In this document: piece after piece, positions 1 through 6,702 of the stretch
How the letters are laid out: each line of letters starts with the position of its first letter
Numbering within the stretch: position 1 is the first letter of the stretch
Origin: Lysobacteraceae bacterium
GTDB taxonomy: Bacteria > Pseudomonadota > Gammaproteobacteria > Xanthomonadales > Xanthomonadaceae
Assembly: GCA_017990865.1 (NCBI GenBank)
Contig: JAGNNB010000116.1
Span: forward strand, 1-8,606
DNA length: 8,606 bases
Direction of reading: 5' to 3'
The notes under the pieces: model-generated
What the model was told of the DNA's origin: nothing
The model's input: only the letters and a program-made list of their open reading frames with translations
Database searches by the model: none
Translations under genes and position numbers: made by a program

Positions 1-975
1 GCCTTCGATCACCGCCACGGGCAAGCATTCGGTCGCGCCGTACGGCGTCCAGAACTGCGCATCCGGCGGCAGCAAACTCAGGATTTTCGACACCACGTCC
101 GCCGGCACCGGAGCGCCTGCCGAGGTCACGCGTTTGAGCGTCGGCAGCGGTTGGCCGTGATCGGTCAGCACGCGCATCAACGCGGGCGAACCGAACAACT
201 GATCGACGCCGAATTTCGCGATCGCCGCATGCAGTTTGCGCGGGTCGGCGTTCGCGGGCCGCGTGGGATCCATGTCGGGAATGATCGAAGTGAGACCGAG
301 CGCCGGGTCGAACAACGCGAACGGCGGGAACGTCGGCAAATCCACGCCGCCGGGTTCGATGCCGAAGGCTTCGCGCATCATCGCGATCTGCGCCACGAAA
401 TGGCGATGGCGATACACCACGCCTTTGGGCACGCCGGTGGAGCCGCTGGTGAACAGAATAGCGGCCACGTCGTCCGGCTGCGTGTCGGCCAATTGCGGAC
501 CTGCGTTCGCGCCCGCGCGTTCGACCTCGGCCAGCGTGACGTCGGCGAAGAACGCGCGCGCGCCGGTGGTGATGCGGATGCGCGCATCGCTCGCCCAACC
601 GAGCAGGAAGCGCGCGAAGTGCGCCAACGGAATGCCGATGAACGCCTCGGGTCGCGCTTCGGCCAGGCATTGTTTCAACGCACGTTTGTCGATGCCTGGG
701 TCCACCAGCACCGGCACCGCGCCGACCTTGAACAACGCGAACATCAGCAGGAAGAATTCGGGCGTGGGTCGCACCATCAGCACCGCGCGCGTGCCGCGCA
801 CGATGCCGCGCGCGGCGAGCCCCGCGGCGATGGCGTCGCTGCGACGGTCCAGATCGGCGTAGGTCAAGGCGATGGCGTAGGCGCCGTCGCGGCCGGGGCA
901 GCGCATCGCGATTTGGTCGGGGCGCTCGCGGGCCAGTTCGGGCAGGCGTGCGGCGATATTGCAGGGCGTGGTCAT
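1..975 (-). CDS. oleC: OleC, AMP-dependent beta-lactone synthetase (C-terminus outside window)
   Basis: OleC uses ATP to convert a 2-alkyl-3-hydroxyalkanoic acid (the OleA/OleD product) into a cis-beta-lactone, the third step of long-chain olefin synthesis. The visible 325 residues begin MTTPCNIAARLPELARERPD and are the N-terminal part of an ANL-superfamily adenylating enzyme. The ATP-binding P-loop LFTSGSTGVPKGV is at residues 174-186, the adenine-binding TSAGAPV at 284-290 and the A5-type YGATE at 312-316. The small C-terminal domain with the family's catalytic lysine lies left of position 1; full OleC proteins are about 550-580 residues. The open frame reaches the edge without a stop. The ATG at 975 fits the family N-terminus and sits at the predicted transcription start of its own promoter, with no Shine-Dalgarno. 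The assignment to OleC rather than a generic acyl-CoA synthetase rests on the N-terminus, the TECLPV ending of the A5 region and the nearby oleB. Confidence 0.88.
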   Translation of the reverse strand, partial: MTTPCNIAARLPELARERPDQIAMRCPGRDGAYAIALTYADLDRRSDAIAAGLAARGIVRGTRAVLMVRPTPEFFLLMFALFKVGAVPVLVDPGIDKRALKQCLAEARPEAFIGIPLAHFARFLLGWASDARIRITTGARAFFADVTLAEVERAGANAGPQLADTQPDDVAAILFTSGSTGVPKGVVYRHRHFVAQIAMMREAFGIEPGGVDLPTFPPFALFDPALGLTSIIPDMDPTRPANADPRKLHAAIAKFGVDQLFGSPALMRVLTDHGQPLPTLKRVTSAGAPVPADVVSKILSLLPPDAQFWTPYGATECLPVAVIEG

Positions 976-981
976 CGCAGA

Positions 982-1010
982 ATTGTAGCGGTCATCGCGG
1001 GCGCGCCCAA
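982..1010 (-). promoter_or_regulatory. Putative sigma-70 promoter of oleC (leaderless)
   Basis: Reading the minus strand, a -35-like TTGGGC (1010-1005) is followed after exactly 17 bases by TACAAT (987-982), a five-of-six match to the -10 consensus. Six bases separate the -10 box from the A of the oleC ATG at 975, so the expected +1 coincides with the start codon and the mRNA would carry no leader. The -35 box matches only in its first three bases. Predicted by eye. Confidence 0.55.
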
Positions 1011-1028
1011 ATCGATATCCCCGCGCAA

Positions 1029-1057
1029 CGCATCGAGGCCGCGCACAACGCTAGAAT
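1029..1057 (+). promoter_or_regulatory. Putative promoter of the YkgJ-type gene
   Basis: A TAGAAT hexamer at 1052-1057 matches five of six bases of the -10 consensus, in the sequence context GCTAGAATCGC that is common in xanthomonad promoters. No good -35 box lies 16-18 bases upstream (CGCATC at 17). The expected start is near 1064, giving a leader of about 22 nt before the ATG at 1086. It sits back to back with the oleC promoter, about 18 bp apart, so one bound regulator could affect both. Confidence 0.4.
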
Positions 1058-1085
1058 CGCGACTTCGCCATCGTGTCGCCGCGCC

Positions 1086-1463
1086 ATGTCGCATCCATGC
1101 CTTACCTGCGGCGCCTGTTGCGCCGCCTATCGCGTCAGCTTGCATTGGTCCGAAGCCGAATCCTCGCTGGGCGGCGTCGTACCGGTGGCGCTGACCGAAG
1201 TTCTCGATGCGCACCAACGCTGCATGCGCGGCACTTGGTCGAAACAGCCGCGCTGCGTCGCGCTCGAAGGCGACATCGGCCGACAAGCGCAGTGCGGCAT
1301 CTACGAGATGCGACCATCCGTCTGCCGCGAACTGCGCGTGTCTTGGGAAAACGGCGAACCCAGCTCGCAATGCGATCGCGCGCGCATTCTGCACGGCATG
1401 GCGCCGCTCACACGGGAAGACTTCGAGCGCGCATGCGTTTCGGATGCGCCGACGGCCGACTGA
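1086..1463 (+). CDS. YkgJ-family cysteine-cluster protein (putative zinc/iron-binding)
   Basis: This 125-residue protein carries the CxxCxxCC signature of the YkgJ/PF03692 family: Cys5, Cys8, Cys11 and Cys12 in PCLTCGACC. Further conserved-looking cysteines are Cys57 (PRCVAL), Cys70 (QCGIYEMRPSVC) and Cys80. The family is annotated as a zinc- or iron-chelating cluster protein and is largely uncharacterised; a metal-centre role is an inference from the cysteine spacing. The full family core is present and there is no signal peptide, so it should be cytoplasmic. I chose the ATG at 1086 because it puts the cysteine cluster at the extreme N-terminus, as in relatives; the open frame runs back to 948 but would overlap the oleC start and both promoters. 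No strong Shine-Dalgarno precedes it. It is transcribed divergently from oleC. A direct role in olefin synthesis is not shown. Confidence 0.82.
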   Translation: MSHPCLTCGACCAAYRVSLHWSEAESSLGGVVPVALTEVLDAHQRCMRGTWSKQPRCVALEGDIGRQAQCGIYEMRPSVCRELRVSWENGEPSSQCDRARILHGMAPLTREDFERACVSDAPTAD

Positions 1464-1471
1464 ACGCCATC

Positions 1472-1500
1472 ATCGACCGCAGCGATCGTTTTCGGTCGAT
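1472..1500 (+). terminator. Weak hairpin after the YkgJ-type gene
   Basis: ATCGACCG (1472-1479) and CGGTCGAT (1493-1500) form an 8-bp perfect stem around a 13-nt loop, starting 9 bases after the stop codon. The T-rich stretch lies in the loop, not after the stem, so this is a poor intrinsic terminator and may leave read-through into the hydrolase gene. Confidence 0.25.
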
Positions 1501-1590
1501 CGATGGCCGCGGCGGATATCGCCACGATGACGCAATCGTCTGCACCGACGAACGGTCTCGAAACGGCGTCCTGTTAGCCGCGCACAAGCG

Positions 1591-1596
1591 TAGTCT
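1591..1596 (+). promoter_or_regulatory. Possible -10 element upstream of the hydrolase operon
   Basis: The 211-bp gap between the YkgJ-type gene and the hydrolase holds no gene. TAGTCT at 1591-1596, in the context GCGTAGTCTG, resembles a xanthomonad -10 box but matches only three of six consensus bases and has no recognisable -35 partner. It would give a leader of about 70 nt. Confidence 0.25.
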
Positions 1597-1661
1597 GAAA
1601 CACGGGTGGGCCATGAGGGGCCCGACGGGTCTCGCACGATGCGGGCCGCACCCGAACCAAC

Positions 1662-1667
1662 GGAGGG
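1662..1667 (+). promoter_or_regulatory. Shine-Dalgarno site fixing the hydrolase start
   Basis: GGAGGG at 1662-1667 lies 7 bases before the ATG at 1675. It is a strong site in a region where most starts lack one. It decides the start at 1675 over the upstream in-frame ATG at 1606, which would add 23 unlikely residues and bury the signal peptide. Confidence 0.75.
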
Positions 1668-1674
1668 TAACGAT

Positions 1675-4600
1675 ATGCATGCATCAGCACTGCTTCTTCG
1701 CGGATGGATTCCATCCGCCATTCGTCGCCGTCGCGCCGTCGCCGCACTCGTTTGCGGTTTGGGCCTCGCGTGGGCCGCTAGCCAACTCACCGGCTGCGAT
1801 ATTCGCGTTGCGGAAGCGGCGATCGCCAGGCCGCCGGCGCAACCGACGATCCATCTGTTCGACGCAGGCGGCATCGTCACACGCGCCATCGGCGGCGACG
1901 ACACCATGGATGCGGGCGATTCGCTGTCGCTCGGCCTCGACGGTCTCGCGCCGGGCCAAGGCGTCGAAGTGTTCCTGCACGACGATCTCGGCAACGAATG
2001 GTCCTACGCTCGCCTGTTCGCCGATCGTAGAGGCGTCGTTCCCACGACCTTGTTCTGGTTCCAAAGCGGCGTCATCGGCACATCCTCGCGCAGGATCGAG
2101 GCGAGGCGCGAACTCGGTTTCCTGACGTTCGAGGAAGCCGAGCGTTACTTCGTCGGTCGGCCTTTGCGGTTGACCGCGCTCGACCTCAAAGGCGACATCC
2201 TGGCCGAACGCGATTTGTTCATCAGAACGCCGCAGAAGGCGATGCTTTATCCTTCCAACAGCGCCGGCGTGTTGGTCAACGCCGCCGAAGCGAAGACGGA
2301 AGATCTCTACGTCACCGGCGTCGGTTTTCCGGCCGGCACCGCCGTGCAATTGTTCGTGGCGGATAATGCGTACAACTGGTCCGTCGGCGACGCACTGAAC
2401 GATCGCAGCGGCAAGAACGGCGTGCCGGCAGTCGAAACCGTTCAGCTCGCCCGAGGCCAAACCCGGTTCACGGTGAAAGTCGCCAGCCGCGGGATCATGC
2501 GCCCCGGCGCATACGATGTGGTCGCGCGCATCGGCGCCGTCGATCGAAGGCCGATCTTGCTCGATACCGATGTCCTCTCCTACCGCGACGACACCGCCGT
2601 CGTGCTGTACGCGATCATCAACGGCAATATCGTCATCGAATCTGCGGGGCGCGACAAACCGCACCCGGGAAAATTCGAATTCAGCGATGCGTTCGAGAAG
2701 GGCGAGAACGTTCACGCCGCGGTCGATCCGACCGATGTGCCGGCGGTCCATAGCGGCGGCACGTATGCCGCGTATTGGGTGGTGAACAAGCAATCGCAGG
2801 CCTACTGGGACGGCGTAAGCCCGACGCTCGCCGATGTCTCCGGCGGCGTGGAAATCCATCAGGTCAAAGCCTGGTGCATCAATTTCACCAAGACGATGGT
2901 GTGGGCTTCGGCCACGCAAGCCGCGCCGAGCGCCGACTACGAAGTGATCGTCGATTTCGGCGCGGTGCCGGCATCGAACGCCGCAAGCTTCGTTCACGAC
3001 AATCTCTACGACAAAGGCACCGACTTCATCGACGGTTACGACAAGCCGGGCTTCACCGTCTACGAAGACCCCGGCATCACCGGGCCGTTCCCGGTCGGGC
3101 AAGTCGAACTGTTGCAGAGCAACGGTATCTCCGGCATCACCGACCCAAGCGGTGTCACCGGGCCGACGCAAAACGTGACGTTGGCGTGGGCGCGGATCAT
3201 GTATCCGGCCACTGTCGCCGGCACCGGAACGCCGGTCAGCAACGTCAACACGAACTATCCGGTCGCACTGTTCCTGCACGGCCGACATTTGAATTGCGAC
3301 AGCGACGGCGCCGGGCCGGGCTTGCTCGGATCGATGTCGTTCAGTTGCGCGGCGGCCAATCGCATCCCCAGCCACGAAGGCTACAACTACATCATGCAGC
3401 GGCTGGCGAGTCAGGGCATCATCAGCATCTCGATCAGCGCGCACGATATCCAGCCGGGCCTCGGCATCTGGGATTACAACGCACGCGGTCGTCTGGTGCT
3501 CAAACACCTCGACAAACTGCGCGATTGGAACATCAACGGCACCGATCCGTTCGGCGGCATCTTCTTCGGCAAGATCGACATGACCAAGATCGCGCTGTCC
3601 GGCCACAGCCGCGGCGGCGAGGGCGTGGTCGCGGCGGAAGTGTTGAATGCGACATGGCCGAGCCCGCACTCCATTCTCGCGGTCAACGCCATCGCGCCGA
3701 CCGACCAGAACGGCACCTCGTACGTGCCCAGCAAAGCGGCGTATTACTTGTTGATCGGCGCGCGCGACGGCGACGTCAGCAATCTCCAGGGCTTCCGCAC
3801 CTACGATCGCGCCTATCCGAACGGCATGTTGCTGCGCAAGGACAAGACGGTCGGTTGGGTGCATAGCGCCAATCACAACTACTTCAATACGATCTGGACG
3901 CCGACGGCCGCATTGGGATCGCCCAATCCTTGGGCGGGTTCGGTCGACGACAATCCGTTCATGCCGTCGATCATCACCGCCGCCGAGCAACGCCAGATCA
4001 CGCTCAGCACGGTCGCCGCATTCTTCCGCCTGCATCTGAAAGGCATTAGCGGCTATCGCGAAGTGTTGACCGGAAGAATCAAGCCCGCATCGATGCGCAA
4101 CGACGTGACGTTCTGGACGTATCAGTCGGGGCAGCGCAAAGCGTTGGACAACTTCGAGCAATTGCCCTCGAACGCTGCGCTGAATACGCTCGCCGGCACG
4201 GTGACGGCGCCCGGATTCACCACGTTCGCCGAACGCTTGTTCAATCACGACAGCACCGACTACACCGGCGTGCTGCCGCCGAGCGACACCGCGTTCTATC
4301 ACGACACGCTGGGGCTGCGGCTGGGTTGGGCCGTCGGCCAGACGTACACCAGCCTGTTGCCGGTGGGGCAGCGTAACGTCAGCGCCTATTCGCACTTGAC
4401 CTTACGCGCCGCGAAACGCCCGGCCACCGCCGGCAGCGGACCGGACATGAACCTGCAAATCAACATCAAAGACAACGCGGGCCATGCGGCGCTGTGGGAT
4501 CTGCCGTCGTCGCAATTCGATCGCATCCCGCATCCGTACAATTCGGGCTTCGGCGTACAGGCGCAATTGGTCGGCGTTCGCATCCCGCTCCGCAACTTCA

Positions 4601-4704
4601 CCCAGAACAATTCGCAAGTCGATTTGACCAACATCGTCGAAGTCACCATCAAGACCCAAGGTGCCGACGAAGCGGGCATCGACGATATCGAATTCGGCAA
4701 TTGA
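1675..4704 (+). CDS. Secreted multidomain alpha/beta-hydrolase, predicted lipoprotein
   Basis: A 1009-residue exported serine hydrolase of unknown substrate. Residues 1-40 are a signal peptide: RRRR at 17-20, a hydrophobic core at 21-37, then the lipobox LTGC with Cys41 as the lipidation site. Residues about 77-160 and 205-300 are two related beta-rich modules sharing a W-S...D-R-x-G pattern (Trp109 and Trp235). A third region (303-470) contains YEVIVDF (422-428) and NLYDKGTDFIDG (443-454). The catalytic domain (about 490-800) has the oxyanion segment LFLHGRH (532-538), nucleophile Ser645 in GHSRGG, likely acid Asp698 in GARDGDV and likely base His734 in ANHNYF. Cys541 and Cys558 could form a disulphide. 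A C-terminal beta-sandwich-like domain opens with DNFE (825-828) and ends IDDIEF, as in carbohydrate-binding-type folds. The HGRH...GHSRGGEGV...DGDVSNLQG...HNYF pattern recalls a family of uncharacterised secreted hydrolases known to me only from memory. Ester or amide hydrolysis is inferred. Confidence 0.85.
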   Translation: MHASALLLRGWIPSAIRRRRAVAALVCGLGLAWAASQLTGCDIRVAEAAIARPPAQPTIHLFDAGGIVTRAIGGDDTMDAGDSLSLGLDGLAPGQGVEVFLHDDLGNEWSYARLFADRRGVVPTTLFWFQSGVIGTSSRRIEARRELGFLTFEEAERYFVGRPLRLTALDLKGDILAERDLFIRTPQKAMLYPSNSAGVLVNAAEAKTEDLYVTGVGFPAGTAVQLFVADNAYNWSVGDALNDRSGKNGVPAVETVQLARGQTRFTVKVASRGIMRPGAYDVVARIGAVDRRPILLDTDVLSYRDDTAVVLYAIINGNIVIESAGRDKPHPGKFEFSDAFEKGENVHAAVDPTDVPAVHSGGTYAAYWVVNKQSQAYWDGVSPTLADVSGGVEIHQVKAWCINFTKTMVWASATQAAPSADYEVIVDFGAVPASNAASFVHDNLYDKGTDFIDGYDKPGFTVYEDPGITGPFPVGQVELLQSNGISGITDPSGVTGPTQNVTLAWARIMYPATVAGTGTPVSNVNTNYPVALFLHGRHLNCDSDGAGPGLLGSMSFSCAAANRIPSHEGYNYIMQRLASQGIISISISAHDIQPGLGIWDYNARGRLVLKHLDKLRDWNINGTDPFGGIFFGKIDMTKIALSGHSRGGEGVVAAEVLNATWPSPHSILAVNAIAPTDQNGTSYVPSKAAYYLLIGARDGDVSNLQGFRTYDRAYPNGMLLRKDKTVGWVHSANHNYFNTIWTPTAALGSPNPWAGSVDDNPFMPSIITAAEQRQITLSTVAAFFRLHLKGISGYREVLTGRIKPASMRNDVTFWTYQSGQRKALDNFEQLPSNAALNTLAGTVTAPGFTTFAERLFNHDSTDYTGVLPPSDTAFYHDTLGLRLGWAVGQTYTSLLPVGQRNVSAYSHLTLRAAKRPATAGSGPDMNLQINIKDNAGHAALWDLPSSQFDRIPHPYNSGFGVQAQLVGVRIPLRNFTQNNSQVDLTNIVEVTIKTQGADEAGIDDIEFGN

Positions 4705-4715
4705 GGGTCGCCATC

Positions 4716-5249
4716 ATGTCGAAAACACTCCATACGATGTTTCGCGGACGGGCCGCAGCGCTGTCGCTTGCGCTGTTGGCCCTGCTATGTGCGGCTGCAT
4801 CGCTGTCCGCGCAGAATCGCCCCACTCCGCTGCGCCCTGTCGCCACAGAAGTGCCGTTCGCGGTGGTATCGGCCGGGCAATCGCGCTTCGCGCAACCGCT
4901 GCAGCTCGGCGGGCCGCGCGGTACGCGTGCCGAGCAGCGGCTCGACCAGGCGTACCTGATCCGCGTCGAAGTCCCCGTCGCCGCGTACGATGCGCTGCCG
5001 CCGTCGATCGAGCCGTTCCTGTACATCGGTCGACGCGAGTTGCGGACGTACTCGGTGGAACGCACCGAAAACGGTAAGACACTGTTCGTGACTTACTATC
5101 TGCCGGGCGCGGTCGATGCCGCCGGTTTCGAGGTCGGCGCACCGATGGTGATCACCACCGAGCACGGACGGCCGCTGCGCGAACCATCGCTGTATCGCAG
5201 CCGCAGCGATTTGCAGATGTTCCGGGCGCAGTGGGCGAAGACCCGCTGA
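4716..5249 (+). CDS. Exported protein of unknown function, partner of the hydrolase
   Basis: I do not recognise this 177-residue protein. It has a clear Sec signal peptide: Arg10 and Arg12, a leucine/alanine core at 13-29, and an LSA-Q site predicting cleavage after Ala32. The mature part (about 145 residues) has no cysteine and no further membrane segment. It looks beta-rich, with strands such as AYLIRVEVPV (79-88), PFLYIG (100-105), TLFVTYYL (122-129) and MVITTEH (144-150), and ends in a charged tail. The start at 4716 follows a GAGGGT at 4703-4708 that overlaps the TGA of the hydrolase gene, leaving an 11-bp gap, so the two are almost certainly co-transcribed and probably translationally coupled. 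Both are exported, so a shared envelope or extracellular task (chaperone, inhibitor or partner) is plausible but unproven. Confidence 0.8.
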   Translation: MSKTLHTMFRGRAAALSLALLALLCAAASLSAQNRPTPLRPVATEVPFAVVSAGQSRFAQPLQLGGPRGTRAEQRLDQAYLIRVEVPVAAYDALPPSIEPFLYIGRRELRTYSVERTENGKTLFVTYYLPGAVDAAGFEVGAPMVITTEHGRPLREPSLYRSRSDLQMFRAQWAKTR

Positions 5250-5260
5250 GACGTGGAATC

Positions 5261-5288
5261 GAGAGCGTGCGCCGAAACGCACGCTCTC
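5261..5288 (+). terminator. Perfect 11-bp hairpin after the hydrolase operon
   Basis: GAGAGCGTGCG (5261-5271) and CGCACGCTCTC (5278-5288) pair perfectly around the loop CCGAAA, 11 bases after the stop codon at 5249. No T-run follows on either strand. It probably acts with the second hairpin just downstream, or as an mRNA 3' end stabiliser. Confidence 0.5.
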
Positions 5289-5298
5289 ACGCGCACGC

Positions 5299-5331
5299 TT
5301 CGGGCGGAGTTCGCTCCGCTCGAACCGTTTT
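5299..5331 (+). terminator. Intrinsic terminator with TTCG tetraloop
   Basis: TTCGGGCGGAG (5299-5309) and CTCCGCTCGAA (5314-5324) form an 11-bp stem with one G-T pair, closed by a TTCG loop, a very stable tetraloop. It is followed by CCGTTTT (5325-5331), so the T-run lies on the plus strand. This is the likely end of the plus-strand operon. The same stem on the minus strand lacks a T-run, so it is less likely to stop the convergent monooxygenase transcript. Confidence 0.7.
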
Positions 5332-5399
5332 GCGGCTGGATGAGGCGATCGACACGCCAGCGACGCCAGCGACGCGACAAAGCCGTCATCGCGCGATGG

Positions 5400-6605
5400 C
5401 TAGCGTGCCCGGGCCACCGTCGCGCGCCCGCCGTCGTCCGTCAGGCCCGCCATCACCAGACGCTTGAACGGCCCCAGCCGTTGCGCCGCGCGCAATGCGG
5501 TGCGCCGCAACCATTTTGCGGGCGGCGCTTCGTCGGTGTAGAGCCCGGCAACCAGTTGCGTCGCGAGATACAGCGGTCGCGTCGCGCGTCGATGCGCGCG
5601 CTCGTAGTCTTCCAGCAACGACGCGCTCCAATACGACCGGCCGGCGTCTCGCGCCGCGCGAATCGCCGACGCCAGCGTGTCCTGTCCGCGCAAACCGAAA
5701 TTGAACCCGTGCGCGGTCACCGGATGCATGCCGACCGCCGCGTCGCCGATGGTGGCGAAGCGCTCGACCACGAAGCGTTGCGGATACACTCCCACCAACG
5801 GATACGCGCAGCACGGGCCGATGAAGCGCATCGCGCCCAATCGCCCATGAAAACGTCGTGCCATATCCGCGCCGAACGTCTCCGCATCCATCGCTTGCAC
5901 CGCCATCGCTTGCGCATGCGGCAAGGTCAGCACCACCGACGACCGATGCGCATCGTGCAGCGGCAACAGCGCTAGGGTTTGGCCGTAATCGAACCATTCC
6001 CACGCGGTTTGCGCATGTTCGCGCTCGTGCTCGACGCGGCAGACCAACATGGTTTTGCCGAAGTCTCGCATCGTCGCGGGAATGCCCATCGCACGCCGCG
6101 TTTCGGAGAAACGGCTATCGGCCGCGATCAGCAGATCGCCCGAAAGCGTCGCGCCATTCTCCAGCTTCACTTCGACGCCGTCGGCGCCGGTGCGCGCGGA
6201 GGTCGTGCGCACGCCGTCGAACAGCGTCACGTCGGCGCTCGACATAGCTTCGACGAAGGCCGCGCGGCGGATCGCCCGATTGGGCACCAGCCAACCCAGT
6301 TGTGTGTGCCCGCTGTCTTCGTGACGGAAACGCAAACCGTCGGGATCGTCGCCGTCCAGCACCAAAGCATCGCGCAACATCGCGCGTTCGTCGTCCGCCA
6401 AATGCGACCACAGGCCGAGACCCTGCATCAGCCACTGCGAACGATGCGTCAGCGCAATTTCGCGGCCGTCGTCGACGGGCTCGGCCAACGCCGCTCGCGG
6501 TTGGCGCTCCACCAGCGCGATCTTCAATCCGCTGCCGGCCAGCGAGCGCGCGAAGCACAAACCGGCCGGGCCGGCGCCCACCACCACGATATCGAAACGA
6601 GTCAC
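5400..6605 (-). CDS. UbiH/UbiM-type FAD-dependent aromatic-ring monooxygenase
   Basis: A 401-residue class A flavoprotein monooxygenase of the UbiH/UbiF/VisC group, whose members hydroxylate the ring of ubiquinone precursors with O2 and NAD(P)H. Residues 4-34 form the FAD-binding beta-alpha-beta unit with GAGPAG (10-15) ending in the ribose-binding Glu33. AADSRFSETR (161-170) is the DG-type motif, with Ser replacing the usual Gly. GDAAVGMHPVTAHGFN (287-302) is the second FAD motif; it lacks the His and GQG of classical UbiH (GDAAH...GQG). The VGMHP-VTAHGFN variant is, as I recall, typical of UbiM, the demethoxyubiquinol C5 hydroxylase described in Neisseria. The GTG at 6605 gives a normal family N-terminus; the frame stays open to 6797 but that part looks non-coding. 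It lies 97 bp after oleB on the same strand and may share its transcript. The exact ring position is uncertain. Confidence 0.85.
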   Translation of the reverse strand: MTRFDIVVVGAGPAGLCFARSLAGSGLKIALVERQPRAALAEPVDDGREIALTHRSQWLMQGLGLWSHLADDERAMLRDALVLDGDDPDGLRFRHEDSGHTQLGWLVPNRAIRRAAFVEAMSSADVTLFDGVRTTSARTGADGVEVKLENGATLSGDLLIAADSRFSETRRAMGIPATMRDFGKTMLVCRVEHEREHAQTAWEWFDYGQTLALLPLHDAHRSSVVLTLPHAQAMAVQAMDAETFGADMARRFHGRLGAMRFIGPCCAYPLVGVYPQRFVVERFATIGDAAVGMHPVTAHGFNFGLRGQDTLASAIRAARDAGRSYWSASLLEDYERAHRRATRPLYLATQLVAGLYTDEAPPAKWLRRTALRAAQRLGPFKRLVMAGLTDDGGRATVARAR

Positions 6606-6669
6606 GGCAGCATCGCCACGGCTGAGGTGGCGGCAGCGTAGAAGCCGGGGACGAATTCGGATTTGATCC

Positions 6670-6691
6670 GGGTCAACGATTCCGTTGACCC
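6670..6691 (-). terminator. Perfect 9-bp hairpin between oleB and the monooxygenase
   Basis: GGGTCAACG (6670-6678) and CGTTGACCC (6683-6691) pair perfectly around ATTC, 11 bases after the oleB stop at 6703. On the minus strand it is followed by GGATCAAATCCG, itself a small inverted repeat (6658-6670), not by a T-run. It could attenuate read-through from oleB into the monooxygenase gene or mark an mRNA processing site; a full terminator is doubtful. Confidence 0.4.
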
Positions 6692-6702
6692 ATGGCCTCG
6701 CG

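Noticed and set aside
151..1194. A 347-codon plus-strand open frame opposite oleC
   Set aside because: Low-complexity Arg/Gln/His-rich translation with no domain, antisense to a well-supported adenylating enzyme and running across both divergent promoters.
1073..2125. A 350-codon plus-strand open frame spanning the YkgJ-type gene and the start of the hydrolase
   Set aside because: It is out of frame with both real genes, Arg-rich, and crosses the intergenic region; a shadow.
1684..4395. A 903-codon open frame on the minus strand opposite the hydrolase gene
   Set aside because: It is exactly antisense to a gene with a signal peptide, strong Shine-Dalgarno and clear catalytic motifs. Its protein is rich in Arg, His, Asp and Val with no recognisable domain, as expected for an antisense shadow in GC-rich DNA. 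Its length is unusual but not evidence of coding.
5355..5372. Two copies of CGCCAGCGA in tandem
   Set aside because: Only 9 bp twice in GC-rich DNA; too short to mean anything alone.
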